Of a DNA stretch of 33,379 bases, positions 18,008-25,505 are shown in pieces. The translations under genes were made by a program, and so were the position numbers. Every line of letters begins with the position of its first letter. Position 1 is the stretch's first letter. The notes below the pieces were generated by a model that was given only the letters and a program-made list of their open reading frames with translations, was not told the origin of the DNA and ran no database searches. The stretch is from assembly GCA_945890895.1 (NCBI GenBank), contig CAMDDG010000024.1, forward strand, positions 1-33,379, given 5' to 3'. The stretch comes from Chitinophaga pinensis. Lineage in GTDB: Bacteria; Bacteroidota; Bacteroidia; NS11-12g; UBA955.

Positions 18008-18814
18008 TTAAACGGCAACAGGTGCTTTAATAGCTGGCCAAGGTTCGTATCCTTCCAATTCAAAATCTTTGTATGTAAAATCAAATAGGTTTTTAATTTC
18101 CGGATTTAACTTCATTTTGGGGTAAGGTCTGGATTCGCGCAATAATTGCAAATTTACCTGATCTAAATGATTCGTGTAAATGTGTGCGTCTCCAAAAGTG
18201 TGAACAAAATCACCCGGCTTTAAACCAGTTACTTGGGCCATCATTAATGTTAACAAAGCATAACTAGCAATGTTGAATGGAACTCCCAAGAATAAATCAG
18301 CGCTTCTTTGATACAGTTGACAACTCAGTTTTCCATCGGCTACATAAAACTGAAAAAGTGTATGGCAGGGCATTAAAGCCATTTTATCTAATTCACCTAC
18401 GTTCCAAGCATTCACCAAAATTCTGCGAGAATCGGGTTGATTTTGAATTAAATGCAGAGCTTCTTGTATTTGATCAATAACTTTTCCGTCTTTTGACTCC
18501 CAACTTCTCCATTGTTTACCATAAACCGGCCCCAATTCACCCTGTTCATCTGCCCATTCATCCCAAATACTTACTCCATTTTCTTTTAAATATGCAATAT
18601 TGGTCTCACCTTTTAAAAACCACAATAGCTCATGAATAATACTTTTAAGGTGTACTTTTTTTGTAGTAATCAATGGGAATCCTTGTTCCAAATCAAATCG
18701 CAGTTGTCCTCCGAAAACACTAATTGTACCGGTATTAGTTCGATCTGTTTTGCGCGTTCCGTGTTCTAAAACGTGTTTTAAAAACGATTCATATTGATTG
18801 GATGAAGACATCAT
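18008..18814 (-). CDS. thyA: Thymidylate synthase
   Basis: The product has 268 residues, the compact bacterial ThyA length. It methylates dUMP to dTMP using methylenetetrahydrofolate. Visible motifs are [19 protein letters not shown] with the phosphate-binding arginine, [33 protein letters not shown], and the active-site cysteine in [12 protein letters not shown]. Also present are [20 protein letters not shown] and [16 protein letters not shown]. The C-terminus KAPVAV is intact, as required for closure over the active site. Two adjacent ATGs (18814 and 18811) could start it. No folA-type dihydrofolate reductase gene, the usual neighbour, is in the window. Confidence 0.96.
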   Translation of the reverse strand: MMSSSNQYESFLKHVLEHGTRKTDRTNTGTISVFGGQLRFDLEQGFPLITTKKVHLKSIIHELLWFLKGETNIAYLKENGVSIWDEWADEQGELGPVYGKQWRSWESKDGKVIDQIQEALHLIQNQPDSRRILVNAWNVGELDKMALMPCHTLFQFYVADGKLSCQLYQRSADLFLGVPFNIASYALLTLMMAQVTGLKPGDFVHTFGDAHIYTNHLDQVNLQLLRESRPYPKMKLNPEIKNLFDFTYKDFELEGYEPWPAIKAPVAV

Positions 18815-18818
18815 AAAA

Positions 18819-18847
18819 TGGTACTAATTTAATGTACCACAAATCTA
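18819..18847 (-). promoter_or_regulatory. thyA -7 promoter element with a palindrome at the predicted transcription start
   Basis: The minus strand has TAGATTTG at 18847-18840, matching TAnnTTTG. Immediately after it lies the dyad TGGTAC (18819-18824) / GTACCA (18834-18839), spanning the predicted start of transcription and ending 4 nt before the first thyA ATG. It could be an operator, or a small hairpin over the translation start. No TTG lies at the best -33 spacing. Confidence 0.4.
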
Positions 18848-19232
18848 CATGGTTTGAAACGTGAAAAAAAGTCCAATAACTACCTAATATTCTATCTTAA
18901 AATATAGACTGTCAATTCAGGGGAAATGAAAGGAACGTAAATATACAATAATTTAGTATTTGACTGGATTTTCAACACTAATTCCTTTAGAAAATGGAAT
19001 TGAATCCAATTTGTTTCCTGTTTTATACCCAATGCGGTTCCATCTATACAATACACACTTACTAAAAATGGATATATATCCATCTCTAATATTCCGATAT
19101 TATTATGTTAGAACTGTGAAATCCATCACAATCTTACAAATCAATTATACATTGAATACCAAAATGTAGCACTCTTATCGATAATAATTAAAACAAGCGC
19201 ATTTTTACTTCTCTATATCCTTGAAAATATCT

Positions 19233-19240
19233 TATTTTTG
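19233..19240 (+). promoter_or_regulatory. -7 promoter element of the E2 gene
   Basis: TATTTTTG matches TAnnTTTG exactly and lies 22 bp before the ATG at 19263, implying a very short leader. No TTG occurs at the expected -33 spacing, so the match is partial. Confidence 0.4.
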
Positions 19241-19262
19241 CACGCTGATAAGAAAATCAATT

Positions 19263-20513
19263 ATGGCTGAAATCATCACCTTGCCCAAAATGAGCGATAC
19301 CATGACCGAAGGGGTCATCGTTCGTTGGACTGTTAAAATAGGCGATTCTGTTAAAAGCGGAGATATTATTGCAGAGGTAGAAACGGATAAAGCTACCATG
19401 GATATGGAAGTGTATTCCAAAGGTCAAATCTTACATTTGATTGCAAGTGAAGGTCAAGCTATACCCGTAGATGCTCCTATCGCAGTTGTTGGCCAACCGG
19501 GTGAAGATTTCCAAGCTTTATTGTCGGGTGCCGCAACAGCTAGTTCCAACAACAACGCAACAACTTCACAATCATCTTCTTCAAATCCAGTTGAAGTTGC
19601 ACCTGCTCCAATTGTTTCTACAACATCATCTCCAGTTTCTGATTCCAATAGTCGTGTTTTAGCAAGTCCTTTGGCTAAAAAAATTGCTGCTGAAAAAGGC
19701 ATCAACTTAAATGGTATTCAAGGAACCGGCGAAAACGGTAGAATTGTAAAAAAAGATTTAGAAAACGCACCCGCTGCATCTCCTTCTACAAATTCTATTG
19801 CTGCACCAGTTTCTCAAGCTGTGATTGGACAAGAGAGCTTTACTGAAGTACCCGTTTCTCAGATGAGAAAAACCATTGCTGCTCGACTAGGAGAATCCAA
19901 ATTCACGGCGCCTCACTTCTACTTAACTGTAGAAATAAACATGGACAAAGCTACCGTTGCTCGCGAACAAATGAACGCCATTAGCGATGTTAAAATATCT
20001 ATGAATGACATCGTAGTAAAAGCTGCCGCTGCTTCATTGCGCAAACATCCAAATATCAATTCGAGCTGGTTGGATACCAAAATTCGATATAACCATCACA
20101 TTCACATCGGTGTAGCTATGGCCGTGGAAGATGGTTTATTAGTTCCCGTTGTGCGTTTTGCAGACAACAAATCACTTTCTCAAATTAGTACTGAAGTGAA
20201 AGCATACGGAGCAAAAGCAAAAGAAAAGAAATTACAACCTCAAGATTGGGCAGGAAATACTTTTACAATCAGCAATTTAGGAATGTTTGGTATCGATGAA
20301 TTTACCGCTATTATCAACCCACCCGATGCATGTATATTAGCAGTTGGCACTGTTAAGGATGCTGTTGGAGTAGTTAACGGTGAAATAAAACCTGTCAAAA
20401 CAATGAAGGTTACATTAAGTTGTGACCACAGAGTAGTAGATGGTGCTATGGGTGCAGCATTTTTACAAACTCTTAAGTCCTACCTTGAAGAGCCTGTCAA
20501 ATTATTAGTTTAA
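19263..20513 (+). CDS. Dihydrolipoamide acetyltransferase (E2) of pyruvate dehydrogenase-type complex
   Basis: The product has 416 residues from ATG 19263. One lipoyl domain (about 1-80) carries the lipoylated lysine K43 in ETDKATMD. A Ser/Asn/Ala/Pro-rich flexible linker (about 85-130) precedes a peripheral subunit-binding domain (about 133-168: ASPLAKKIAAEKGINLNGIQ). The catalytic domain (about 190-416) contains H389 and D393 in DHRVVDG. E2 transfers the acetyl group from lipoamide to CoA and forms the complex core. SDTMTEG in the lipoyl domain and the overall form fit pyruvate dehydrogenase E2 better than the 2-oxoglutarate enzyme. E1 and E3 genes are not adjacent. A strong terminator follows. 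Confidence 0.9.
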   Translation: MAEIITLPKMSDTMTEGVIVRWTVKIGDSVKSGDIIAEVETDKATMDMEVYSKGQILHLIASEGQAIPVDAPIAVVGQPGEDFQALLSGAATASSNNNATTSQSSSSNPVEVAPAPIVSTTSSPVSDSNSRVLASPLAKKIAAEKGINLNGIQGTGENGRIVKKDLENAPAASPSTNSIAAPVSQAVIGQESFTEVPVSQMRKTIAARLGESKFTAPHFYLTVEINMDKATVAREQMNAISDVKISMNDIVVKAAAASLRKHPNINSSWLDTKIRYNHHIHIGVAMAVEDGLLVPVVRFADNKSLSQISTEVKAYGAKAKEKKLQPQDWAGNTFTISNLGMFGIDEFTAIINPPDACILAVGTVKDAVGVVNGEIKPVKTMKVTLSCDHRVVDGAMGAAFLQTLKSYLEEPVKLLV

Positions 20514-20521
20514 TTTTATAT

Positions 20522-20551
20522 AGGCCTCTTCAAAAAAGAGGCCTTTTTTTT
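20522..20551 (+). terminator. Intrinsic terminator after the E2 gene
   Basis: A perfect 9-bp stem, AGGCCTCTT (20522-20530) and AAGAGGCCT (20536-20544), with a 5-nt loop is followed by a run of T to 20551. The T-tract ends 7 nt before the next start codon, so the following gene must be transcribed by readthrough or from a promoter inside this spacer. Confidence 0.88.
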
Positions 20552-20558
20552 GATCACA

Positions 20559-21023
20559 ATGATGTATTCAATTAAATTTAATCACATTCAAGATTTAGGG
20601 GATGCGCGATATGCAGCTGCAGCCCTTGCAGAGTATATTGGATTCTCTATCGATGGAGATTTTGCCATTTCCCCACAATCCATCCAAGAAATAATTGGCT
20701 GGTGCGCAGGCCCTAAAGTAATTCTTGAAATCAACGATGTACCTAACTTTGAACAAATTGAATCTTGGTTAAACATACTACCCATTGATGGAATTCAATG
20801 TCATACAGAGTATCTTTCTAAAATTCAAAAACAATTCGCAGATATAGGTATTTGGATGACTTTTGAAGATTTCACAACCGTAAAAACTTCCCCCGAAATC
20901 GCTGAAGAAATATTAGAAAAAAACCAACTTCAGTTTTCAATCGACTGTTTAAAAGAAACGGAAACTGGGAAAAAAGATTATTCCGAATGGAATGATTTTT
21001 TTGAAAAATTAGAAATTTTTTAA
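20559..21023 (+). CDS. TrpF-like (phosphoribosylanthranilate isomerase-related) protein, probably catalytically inactive
   Basis: The product has 154 residues (starts ATG 20559 or 20562). The N-terminal pattern YSIKFNHIQDLGDARYAAAA and the following AEYIGFSIDG resemble the first strand and helix of TrpF-type TIM barrels, including paralogues in Bacteroidota that keep the L-x-D-A-R-Y motif. True TrpF has a catalytic cysteine in a K-x-C-G segment, where this protein has KFNH. It is also shorter than the usual 200 residues. No other trp gene is near. I regard it as a divergent or degenerate barrel of unknown role. It lies between the E2 terminator and a small lipoprotein gene; the fold assignment rests on one segment only. 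Confidence 0.4.
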   Translation: MMYSIKFNHIQDLGDARYAAAALAEYIGFSIDGDFAISPQSIQEIIGWCAGPKVILEINDVPNFEQIESWLNILPIDGIQCHTEYLSKIQKQFADIGIWMTFEDFTTVKTSPEIAEEILEKNQLQFSIDCLKETETGKKDYSEWNDFFEKLEIF

Positions 21024-21050
21024 ACTTGACTCTTAATTTAAGTTAAGTTT
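21022..21050 (+). terminator. Possible weak terminator after the TrpF-like gene
   Basis: A 10-bp stem with one G-U pair (21022-21031 with 21041-21050, loop 9 nt) starts inside the stop codon. It is A/T-rich and followed by only a short T stretch, so termination would be weak. Confidence 0.35.
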
Positions 21051-21101
21051 ATTACAACATCCCTGTAACTTTCAGTACAAAATATAAATCAGCAACCTAC
21101 T

Positions 21102-21284
21102 ATGAAAAAATTAATGATAATTGCAGCAGTTTCATTGATAATGTTCTCCTGCGCCGATTCTCCTTCTGCATTCACCGAAGAAGAAAAAAAAACTCAAGAT
21201 AGCTTAGACCAACAAACTCAGGAAGCTGAGTTCGAATCCTTAGAAGACGATTCTACCACCGATAACAACGACACAACTAAATAA
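21102..21284 (+). CDS. Small acidic lipoprotein of unknown function
   Basis: The product has 60 residues. A lipoprotein signal peptide MKKLMIIAAVSLIMFSC (C17) is followed by a short, very acidic and Gln/Thr/Asp-rich tail ending DNNDTTK. No domain is recognisable. The stop codon overlaps the asd start (TAATG, 1 nt shared), so translation of the two genes is probably coupled. The family is unknown; small acidic lipoproteins of this kind are common but poorly studied in Bacteroidota. Confidence 0.6.
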   Translation: MKKLMIIAAVSLIMFSCADSPSAFTEEEKKTQDSLDQQTQEAEFESLEDDSTTDNNDTTK

Positions 21285-22273
21285 TGAAAGTGGCTGTAGT
21301 TGGTGCAACCGGTTTGGTTGGCACTAAAATGCTCCAAGTTCTTGCTGAACGTAATTTTCCGGTTACCGAACTAATTCCCGTTGCATCTGAACGCAGCGTT
21401 GGAAAATTAGTGGAATTTAATGGACAAACTTTCCCCGTTGTAAGCATGGAAAATGCCATTGAAATGAAACCTCATGTGGCTCTTTTTTCAGCGGGTGGAT
21501 CCACCAGCCTTAAATGGGCACCAAAATTTGCAGAAGTAGGAACATTCGTTATTGATAATTCCTCCGCTTGGAGAATGGAAAATCAAGTTCCATTGGTAGT
21601 ACCTGAAGTTAATGAGGAAGTCTTGACATCGGATTCTAAAATTATTGCCAATCCCAATTGCTCAACTATACAGATGGTGGTTGCCCTTGAACCCTTGCAT
21701 AAAAAATTCAAACTTAAACGTGTTATTGTTTCTACATATCAGTCGGTTACTGGTACTGGACAAAAAGCGGTGGAACAATTGATGAATGAGCGAAATGGGA
21801 TTGAAGGCGAAACAGTTTATCCCTATCCGATTGATTTAAATGTATTGCCTCATATTGATGTTTTTCAAGATAACGGTTACACCAAAGAGGAGATGAAAAT
21901 GATTTTAGAAACCCGTAAAATCATGAATTTACCGGAATTGAAAATCACTGCTACTACAGTAAGAATTCCAACAATGGGTGGACACAGTGAATCGATAAAT
22001 GCTGAATTTGAATCGAAGATTTCTATCCAAGAAGTAATCGCCGCTCTTGAAAATGCTCCGGGCATCGTACTTCAGGATAATCCTAAAGAAAAAATCTATC
22101 CCATGCCATTAACTGCACATGATAAAGACGCTGTATTTGTGGGTAGATTGAGACTAGATGAGTCACACGAAAACACATTGAACATGTGGGTTGTTTCCGA
22201 CAATCTACGAAAAGGTGCTGCAACCAATGCCGTTCAAATTGCTGAAGCACTTCATAGAAAAGGATGGATTTAA
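21284..22273 (+). CDS. asd: Aspartate-semialdehyde dehydrogenase
   Basis: The product has 329 residues, standard for the family. It reduces aspartyl phosphate to aspartate semialdehyde with NADPH in the pathway to lysine/diaminopimelate, threonine and methionine. An N-terminal Rossmann motif VVGATGLVG (5-13) binds NADP. FSAGGSTS (68-75) and DNSSAWRM (91-98) match the family. The catalytic cysteine is C126 in NPNCSTIQ. RIPTMGGHSESI holds the conserved histidine in the second half. The start overlaps the small lipoprotein's stop by 1 nt. No other lysine-pathway gene is adjacent. Confidence 0.95.
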   Translation: MKVAVVGATGLVGTKMLQVLAERNFPVTELIPVASERSVGKLVEFNGQTFPVVSMENAIEMKPHVALFSAGGSTSLKWAPKFAEVGTFVIDNSSAWRMENQVPLVVPEVNEEVLTSDSKIIANPNCSTIQMVVALEPLHKKFKLKRVIVSTYQSVTGTGQKAVEQLMNERNGIEGETVYPYPIDLNVLPHIDVFQDNGYTKEEMKMILETRKIMNLPELKITATTVRIPTMGGHSESINAEFESKISIQEVIAALENAPGIVLQDNPKEKIYPMPLTAHDKDAVFVGRLRLDESHENTLNMWVVSDNLRKGAATNAVQIAEALHRKGWI

Positions 22274-22296
22274 ATACGATTCGATAGTCTGATATT

Positions 22297-22400
22297 ACCC
22301 AGGATTTTATTAAAAATTCATTTTTTTAGATAACTTTTTTGAATCGAAATTGTTAGTAACTGCCTAGGAAAGGAATTAACTAATTTTTCTAATCCTGGGT
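22297..22400. repeat. Widely spaced 10-bp inverted repeat upstream of the DUF2452 gene
   Basis: ACCCAGGATT (22297-22306) and AATCCTGGGT (22391-22400) are perfect inverted copies 84 nt apart. A smaller dyad, TTAGT (22353-22357) / ACTAA (22379-22383), lies inside. The right copy is 24 nt before the ATG at 22425. This could fold as a long-range leader stem or be a pair of regulator sites. Confidence 0.45.
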
Positions 22401-22424
22401 TTCACCATCATAGCAGAAAAAACA

Positions 22425-22889
22425 ATGTCTGAACAGACCCATCAACCCGATAATCCCGAAACAGATAATCGGCCTTTATATTTAAAAGATGCGATCTATC
22501 AGGGAGAATTACACAGTGTGCCTTATGCGCTTACTGTTAGTTCTCCCAAAATAGAACCCATTGATAAACGCTTGTTGAAAGCAAATGCTCATGAAGCCAT
22601 GCAACACCAAGCAGAACAACAAATTTCTATGTTGAAGAAGCAAGCCGAACTGCTTCTTCGTCAAGCCAAAGAAATTGAACAGCGTCTTGAACTTTCTCAT
22701 GCTATTTATAAAGCTGAAATCAATTTTGAACCTGTAATTAACGGAATCTATCACCTGTATCAAAAAGACGACGGACAACAAGTTCTCAGTATGGTTGCTC
22801 CTTACGAATGGGGAAAGTCAATGAAATTTTCCATGTTCTTAAATACAGTTAGATTGCTTCCCGATAAAACTTGGGAGATTTTAATGTAA
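22425..22889 (+). CDS. DUF2452 domain-containing protein
   Basis: The product has 154 residues and appears cytosolic. After a polar N-terminus comes the conserved YALTVSSPKIEPIDKRLLKA, then a long amphipathic helix (about 55-95, coiled-coil-like, Gln/Glu/Lys-rich). INFEPVINGIYHLYQK and LSMVAPYEWGK lie near the end. This matches the DUF2452 family, which also has eukaryotic members (C1orf50-like). The function is unknown. The family assignment is from remembered motifs rather than a search. It is the last plus-strand gene before the convergent murQ. Confidence 0.7.
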   Translation: MSEQTHQPDNPETDNRPLYLKDAIYQGELHSVPYALTVSSPKIEPIDKRLLKANAHEAMQHQAEQQISMLKKQAELLLRQAKEIEQRLELSHAIYKAEINFEPVINGIYHLYQKDDGQQVLSMVAPYEWGKSMKFSMFLNTVRLLPDKTWEILM

Positions 22890-22953
22890 TAACAAACAAC
22901 TCTTATCCGTAAGTTTTTACACACGAACAGTCTAAACGCAAGCGTATAAATTT

Positions 22954-23757
22954 CTAGTATTCAGCAATTTTATCTATGGCGTTTCGCACACTACCTTCTT
23001 TCAACAACATCAATTGAGCGGTATCGTAATCCAATCCCGTTTCTTCCACAATCATGCGTGTTCCTCGGTCAATCAACTTATCATTGGTTAACTGCATATC
23101 AACCATTTTATTTCCTTTAACCCGACCTAATTTGATCATTACTGAGGTTGTAATCATATTTAACACCATTTTAGTAGCTGTACCTGCTTTCATACGAGTT
23201 GAACCCGTTACAAATTCAGGTCCGGTTATAACTTCAATGGGGAAATCGGATGCTTCCGCAACCACAGAATTTGGGTTACATACTATGGATCCTGTTAAAA
23301 TACCTACTACTTTACACTGATTCAAAGCACCCAAAACATAGGGTGTTCTTCCCGATGCGGTTATACCAATTACAAAATCCTTAGGGGTAATATTCCAACT
23401 TTCAAGATCTTTAAATCCTTGATTTACATCATCCTCTGCAAACTCAACCGCTTTACGGATGGCTCCATCTCCTCCAGCAATTATACCGATCACTTTATCG
23501 AATTCCACTCCGTAAGTTGGCGGACATTCAGATGCATCCACAACGCCCAACCTACCACTCGTACCAGCGCCTAAATAAAATAATCTTCCCCCATTCATCA
23601 TTTTTTGATATAAAGAATCAACCAATTTCACAATTTGAGGAATTGCATTTTCCACTGCTGTTGCAATGGAATGATCCTCTTTATTAATACCTAGCAATAA
23701 GGATTCTGTGTCTTTTAGTTCTAAATCGGTGTGATTGGATGTTTGTTCCGTATTCAT
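22954..23757 (-). CDS. murQ: N-acetylmuramic acid 6-phosphate etherase
   Basis: The product has 267 residues from ATG 23757. An upstream in-frame ATG at 23793 would add 12 residues with no family match. The SIS-domain signature LGAGTSGRLGVVDASECPPT is near residue 60, followed by GIIAGGDGAIRKAVEFAEDD, GITASGRTPYVLGAL and GSTRMKAGTATKMVLNMI. MurQ cleaves the lactyl ether of MurNAc-6-phosphate to GlcNAc-6-phosphate and lactate in recycling of cell-wall muropeptides. No murK/amgK, nagZ or PTS gene is nearby. The C-terminal helical region is present but ends soon after the RNAIDKIAEY segment, so the protein is slightly short compared with enterobacterial MurQ. Confidence 0.93.
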   Translation of the reverse strand: MNTEQTSNHTDLELKDTESLLLGINKEDHSIATAVENAIPQIVKLVDSLYQKMMNGGRLFYLGAGTSGRLGVVDASECPPTYGVEFDKVIGIIAGGDGAIRKAVEFAEDDVNQGFKDLESWNITPKDFVIGITASGRTPYVLGALNQCKVVGILTGSIVCNPNSVVAEASDFPIEVITGPEFVTGSTRMKAGTATKMVLNMITTSVMIKLGRVKGNKMVDMQLTNDKLIDRGTRMIVEETGLDYDTAQLMLLKEGSVRNAIDKIAEY

Positions 23758-23895
23758 TGTAATGGAGTGAGTTATTAATAATTTTTTGATCAATTAGCGG
23801 CTCGCTTTATAGTCTTACACATAGGAATAGTCAAATTAATTCAAACATTTTAACCAAATAGAGCTTCAACAAAGATAATTAGTTCTATTAATTTT

Positions 23896-23926
23896 TTGGG
23901 GGATAACAGAGCGGATAGTAAGTTTG
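23896..23926 (+). promoter_or_regulatory. Bacteroidota-type promoter upstream of the 24039 gene
   Basis: TTG (23896-23898), a 20-nt spacer, then TAAGTTTG (23919-23926) exactly fit TTG-N20-TAnnTTTG. It implies a leader of about 105 nt for the gene starting at 24039. The same intergenic region has TATCTTTG on the minus strand (23877-23870) that could serve murQ, but without a matching TTG. Confidence 0.6.
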
Positions 23927-24038
23927 TAAACTATTAAAAATACATTCAACTTCAAGTGCATTTCAATTGGCAAGGCATTTATCAATCTAATGTACAATAC
24001 CGATTAAAATCCTGGATCATTTATATTAAAAAACAATC

Positions 24039-24434
24039 ATGAAAAACTACAGTTCCATCTTTACCGACGATATATCTACTCTTCAGAAAGAAATAAAAGC
24101 CAAATGGCTTCAAGTATTAGAATTCATTGAACAGAATTTCGATAAAAAACCCGACCTCAATGCAGTACTATTTTTAGTGGGAATTCGCGAATTGGGGCAA
24201 ATTCCCGAAAAACCATTCTCCAAAGAAGACAAAACACGTTTAATGCATATTGCAAATTGTAAAGCTCTAAGTTATTCCGGATACTATGAATTACAAGGCA
24301 TTAATCGTGAGGGTTGGCCTGTTTGGGAAAATGTAAAACCCTTACCCAATCTAACATTAATAGAACAAGAGAATCTACTTCGACAGCACTTGATTGAATA
24401 TTTTGAACGAGAGGAAATAATTCAATTCAAATAA
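24039..24434 (+). CDS. Conserved-looking cytosolic protein of unknown function
   Basis: The product has 131 residues with no signal peptide or membrane segment, rich in charged residues and predicted largely helical. Notable segments are NAVLFLVGIRELGQ (41-54), HIANCKALSYSGYYELQGIN and REGWPVWENVKPLPNLTLIE, then a C-terminal helix ending YFEREEI. I recall similar small proteins in Flavobacteriales but cannot name a family. It has its own promoter and is 74 nt before the cyclophilin gene. Balanced composition and in-frame length with a good start support a real gene. Confidence 0.65.
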   Translation: MKNYSSIFTDDISTLQKEIKAKWLQVLEFIEQNFDKKPDLNAVLFLVGIRELGQIPEKPFSKEDKTRLMHIANCKALSYSGYYELQGINREGWPVWENVKPLPNLTLIEQENLLRQHLIEYFEREEIIQFK

Positions 24435-24508
24435 TACTTCTGCACGATATTTTGAGTCCCCTTTTTCAGTTAAATTAAATATTTCAACCACTTTTTAGAA
24501 CTAAACAA

Positions 24509-25399
24509 ATGAAACATACAACCAAATTATTAGCTTTTGCTGCTGTTGTAGGAATTTTCGCCTGCAATACCAAAGGATCCGAAAAAGATGTCATGGAATC
24601 GGCTATTAATCAAGATAAAAGATCGAATATTCCCATGACGGTGCCCGACACTACCGCACCATCGAATTGGACTCAAGTTCTATTAGAAACGGATTATGGC
24701 AACATTACCATTGCATTGAATCCAGCAACACCCAAGCACACAGCCAATTTCATCAAATTAGTGAAGGAAAAATATTATGATGGTGTTCTATTTCACCGTG
24801 TTATTCCTGGATTTATGATTCAAACCGGCGATCCTGTTAGTAAAACTGCAAAACCAGACCAGCCATTAGGTGAAGGTGGACCCAACTATAAAATACCTGC
24901 CGAATTTGTAGATACTTTATATCATTTTAAAGGTGCTCTTGCAGCGGCTCGCCAAGGAGATGAATTCAATCCGATGAAAATGAGTTCTGGGTCTCAGTTC
25001 TACATAGTTACAGGAACAGCTGTAGATGAAAACAGTTGGAAAGGAATGATAGAACAAACCGCAATTAAAGAATTTATAGCTAGACCAGAAAACAGAGAAT
25101 GGGCTTTGAAAATCAATACCGCGATCGAAATTGGAAACCAAGCAGCTATTGATCAGGCAATAAACGAAATAAAACCACTTGCAAAACCAACAATCGATAG
25201 TGTTTGGAACTCCATCCCTACGCAAGTGAAAAACATCTACGCATCTTGGGGAGGAACACCATTTTTAGACAAAAACTACACGGTTTTTGGGAAGGTAACC
25301 AAAGGATACTATGTATTAGATAAAATCCAAAACGTAGAACGCAATCAAGCCGATCGACCCAAATCCGATATACGAATCAAGAAAGCTACTCTATTATAA
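24509..25399 (+). CDS. Cyclophilin-type peptidyl-prolyl isomerase lipoprotein
   Basis: The product has 296 residues. A lipoprotein signal ends IFAC (C19), then a linker to about residue 50. A cyclophilin domain follows: TDYGNITIALNPATPKHTAN, YYDGVLFHRVIPGFMIQTGD with the catalytic FHRV arginine, and GALAAARQGDEFNP, SSGSQFYIVTG and FGKVTKGYYVLDKI. It would catalyse cis-trans isomerisation of proline bonds in envelope proteins. About 75 residues (roughly 178-250) are inserted between the FYIVTG strand and the YTVFGKV strand. This helical insert is absent from single-domain bacterial PpiA/PpiB but seen in some Bacteroidota lipoprotein cyclophilins. The gene lies just upstream of the rimP promoter. 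Confidence 0.9.
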   Translation: MKHTTKLLAFAAVVGIFACNTKGSEKDVMESAINQDKRSNIPMTVPDTTAPSNWTQVLLETDYGNITIALNPATPKHTANFIKLVKEKYYDGVLFHRVIPGFMIQTGDPVSKTAKPDQPLGEGGPNYKIPAEFVDTLYHFKGALAAARQGDEFNPMKMSSGSQFYIVTGTAVDENSWKGMIEQTAIKEFIARPENREWALKINTAIEIGNQAAIDQAINEIKPLAKPTIDSVWNSIPTQVKNIYASWGGTPFLDKNYTVFGKVTKGYYVLDKIQNVERNQADRPKSDIRIKKATLL

Positions 25400-25409
25400 A
25401 GGCAAACTA

Positions 25410-25440
25410 TTGGTTAAGTCACAAATTTTCACTAATTTTG
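25410..25440 (+). promoter_or_regulatory. Promoter of the rimP-nusA-infB operon
   Basis: TTG (25410-25412), a 20-nt spacer and TAATTTTG (25433-25440) match the Bacteroidota consensus perfectly. Transcription would start near 25447, about 60 nt before rimP, so the message includes the hairpin at 25467-25494. Confidence 0.75.
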
Positions 25441-25466
25441 CAGTACTTTTCCATTAAATATCTAGG

Positions 25467-25498
25467 AAGGGGGCAAGCGAAAAGCAGTCCCCTTTTTT
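25467..25498 (+). terminator. Terminator-like hairpin in the rimP leader (attenuator candidate)
   Basis: An 8-bp stem (25467-25474 with 25487-25494, one G-U pair) has a four-G/four-C core and a 12-nt loop, and is followed directly by TTTTTT (25493-25498). It lies between the operon promoter and the rimP ATG at 25506, so operon transcripts must pass it. It may also stop readthrough from the cyclophilin gene. Confidence 0.7.
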
Positions 25499-25505
25499 AT
25501 TGAAT

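Larger units (their letters stand above)
18815..19262. other. 448-bp intergenic region between divergent thyA and the E2 gene
   Basis: Apart from the thyA promoter and palindrome at its left end and the E2 promoter element at its right end, I see no gene, tRNA or strong hairpin here. Short open frames exist on both strands but show no family resemblance, signal peptide or plausible composition. The sequence is AT-rich. Confidence 0.5.

Noticed and set aside
18892..19169. Short overlapping open frames on both strands in the thyA-E2 spacer
   Set aside because: Composition is that of random AT-rich DNA and no motif, signal peptide or ribosome-entry context supports them.
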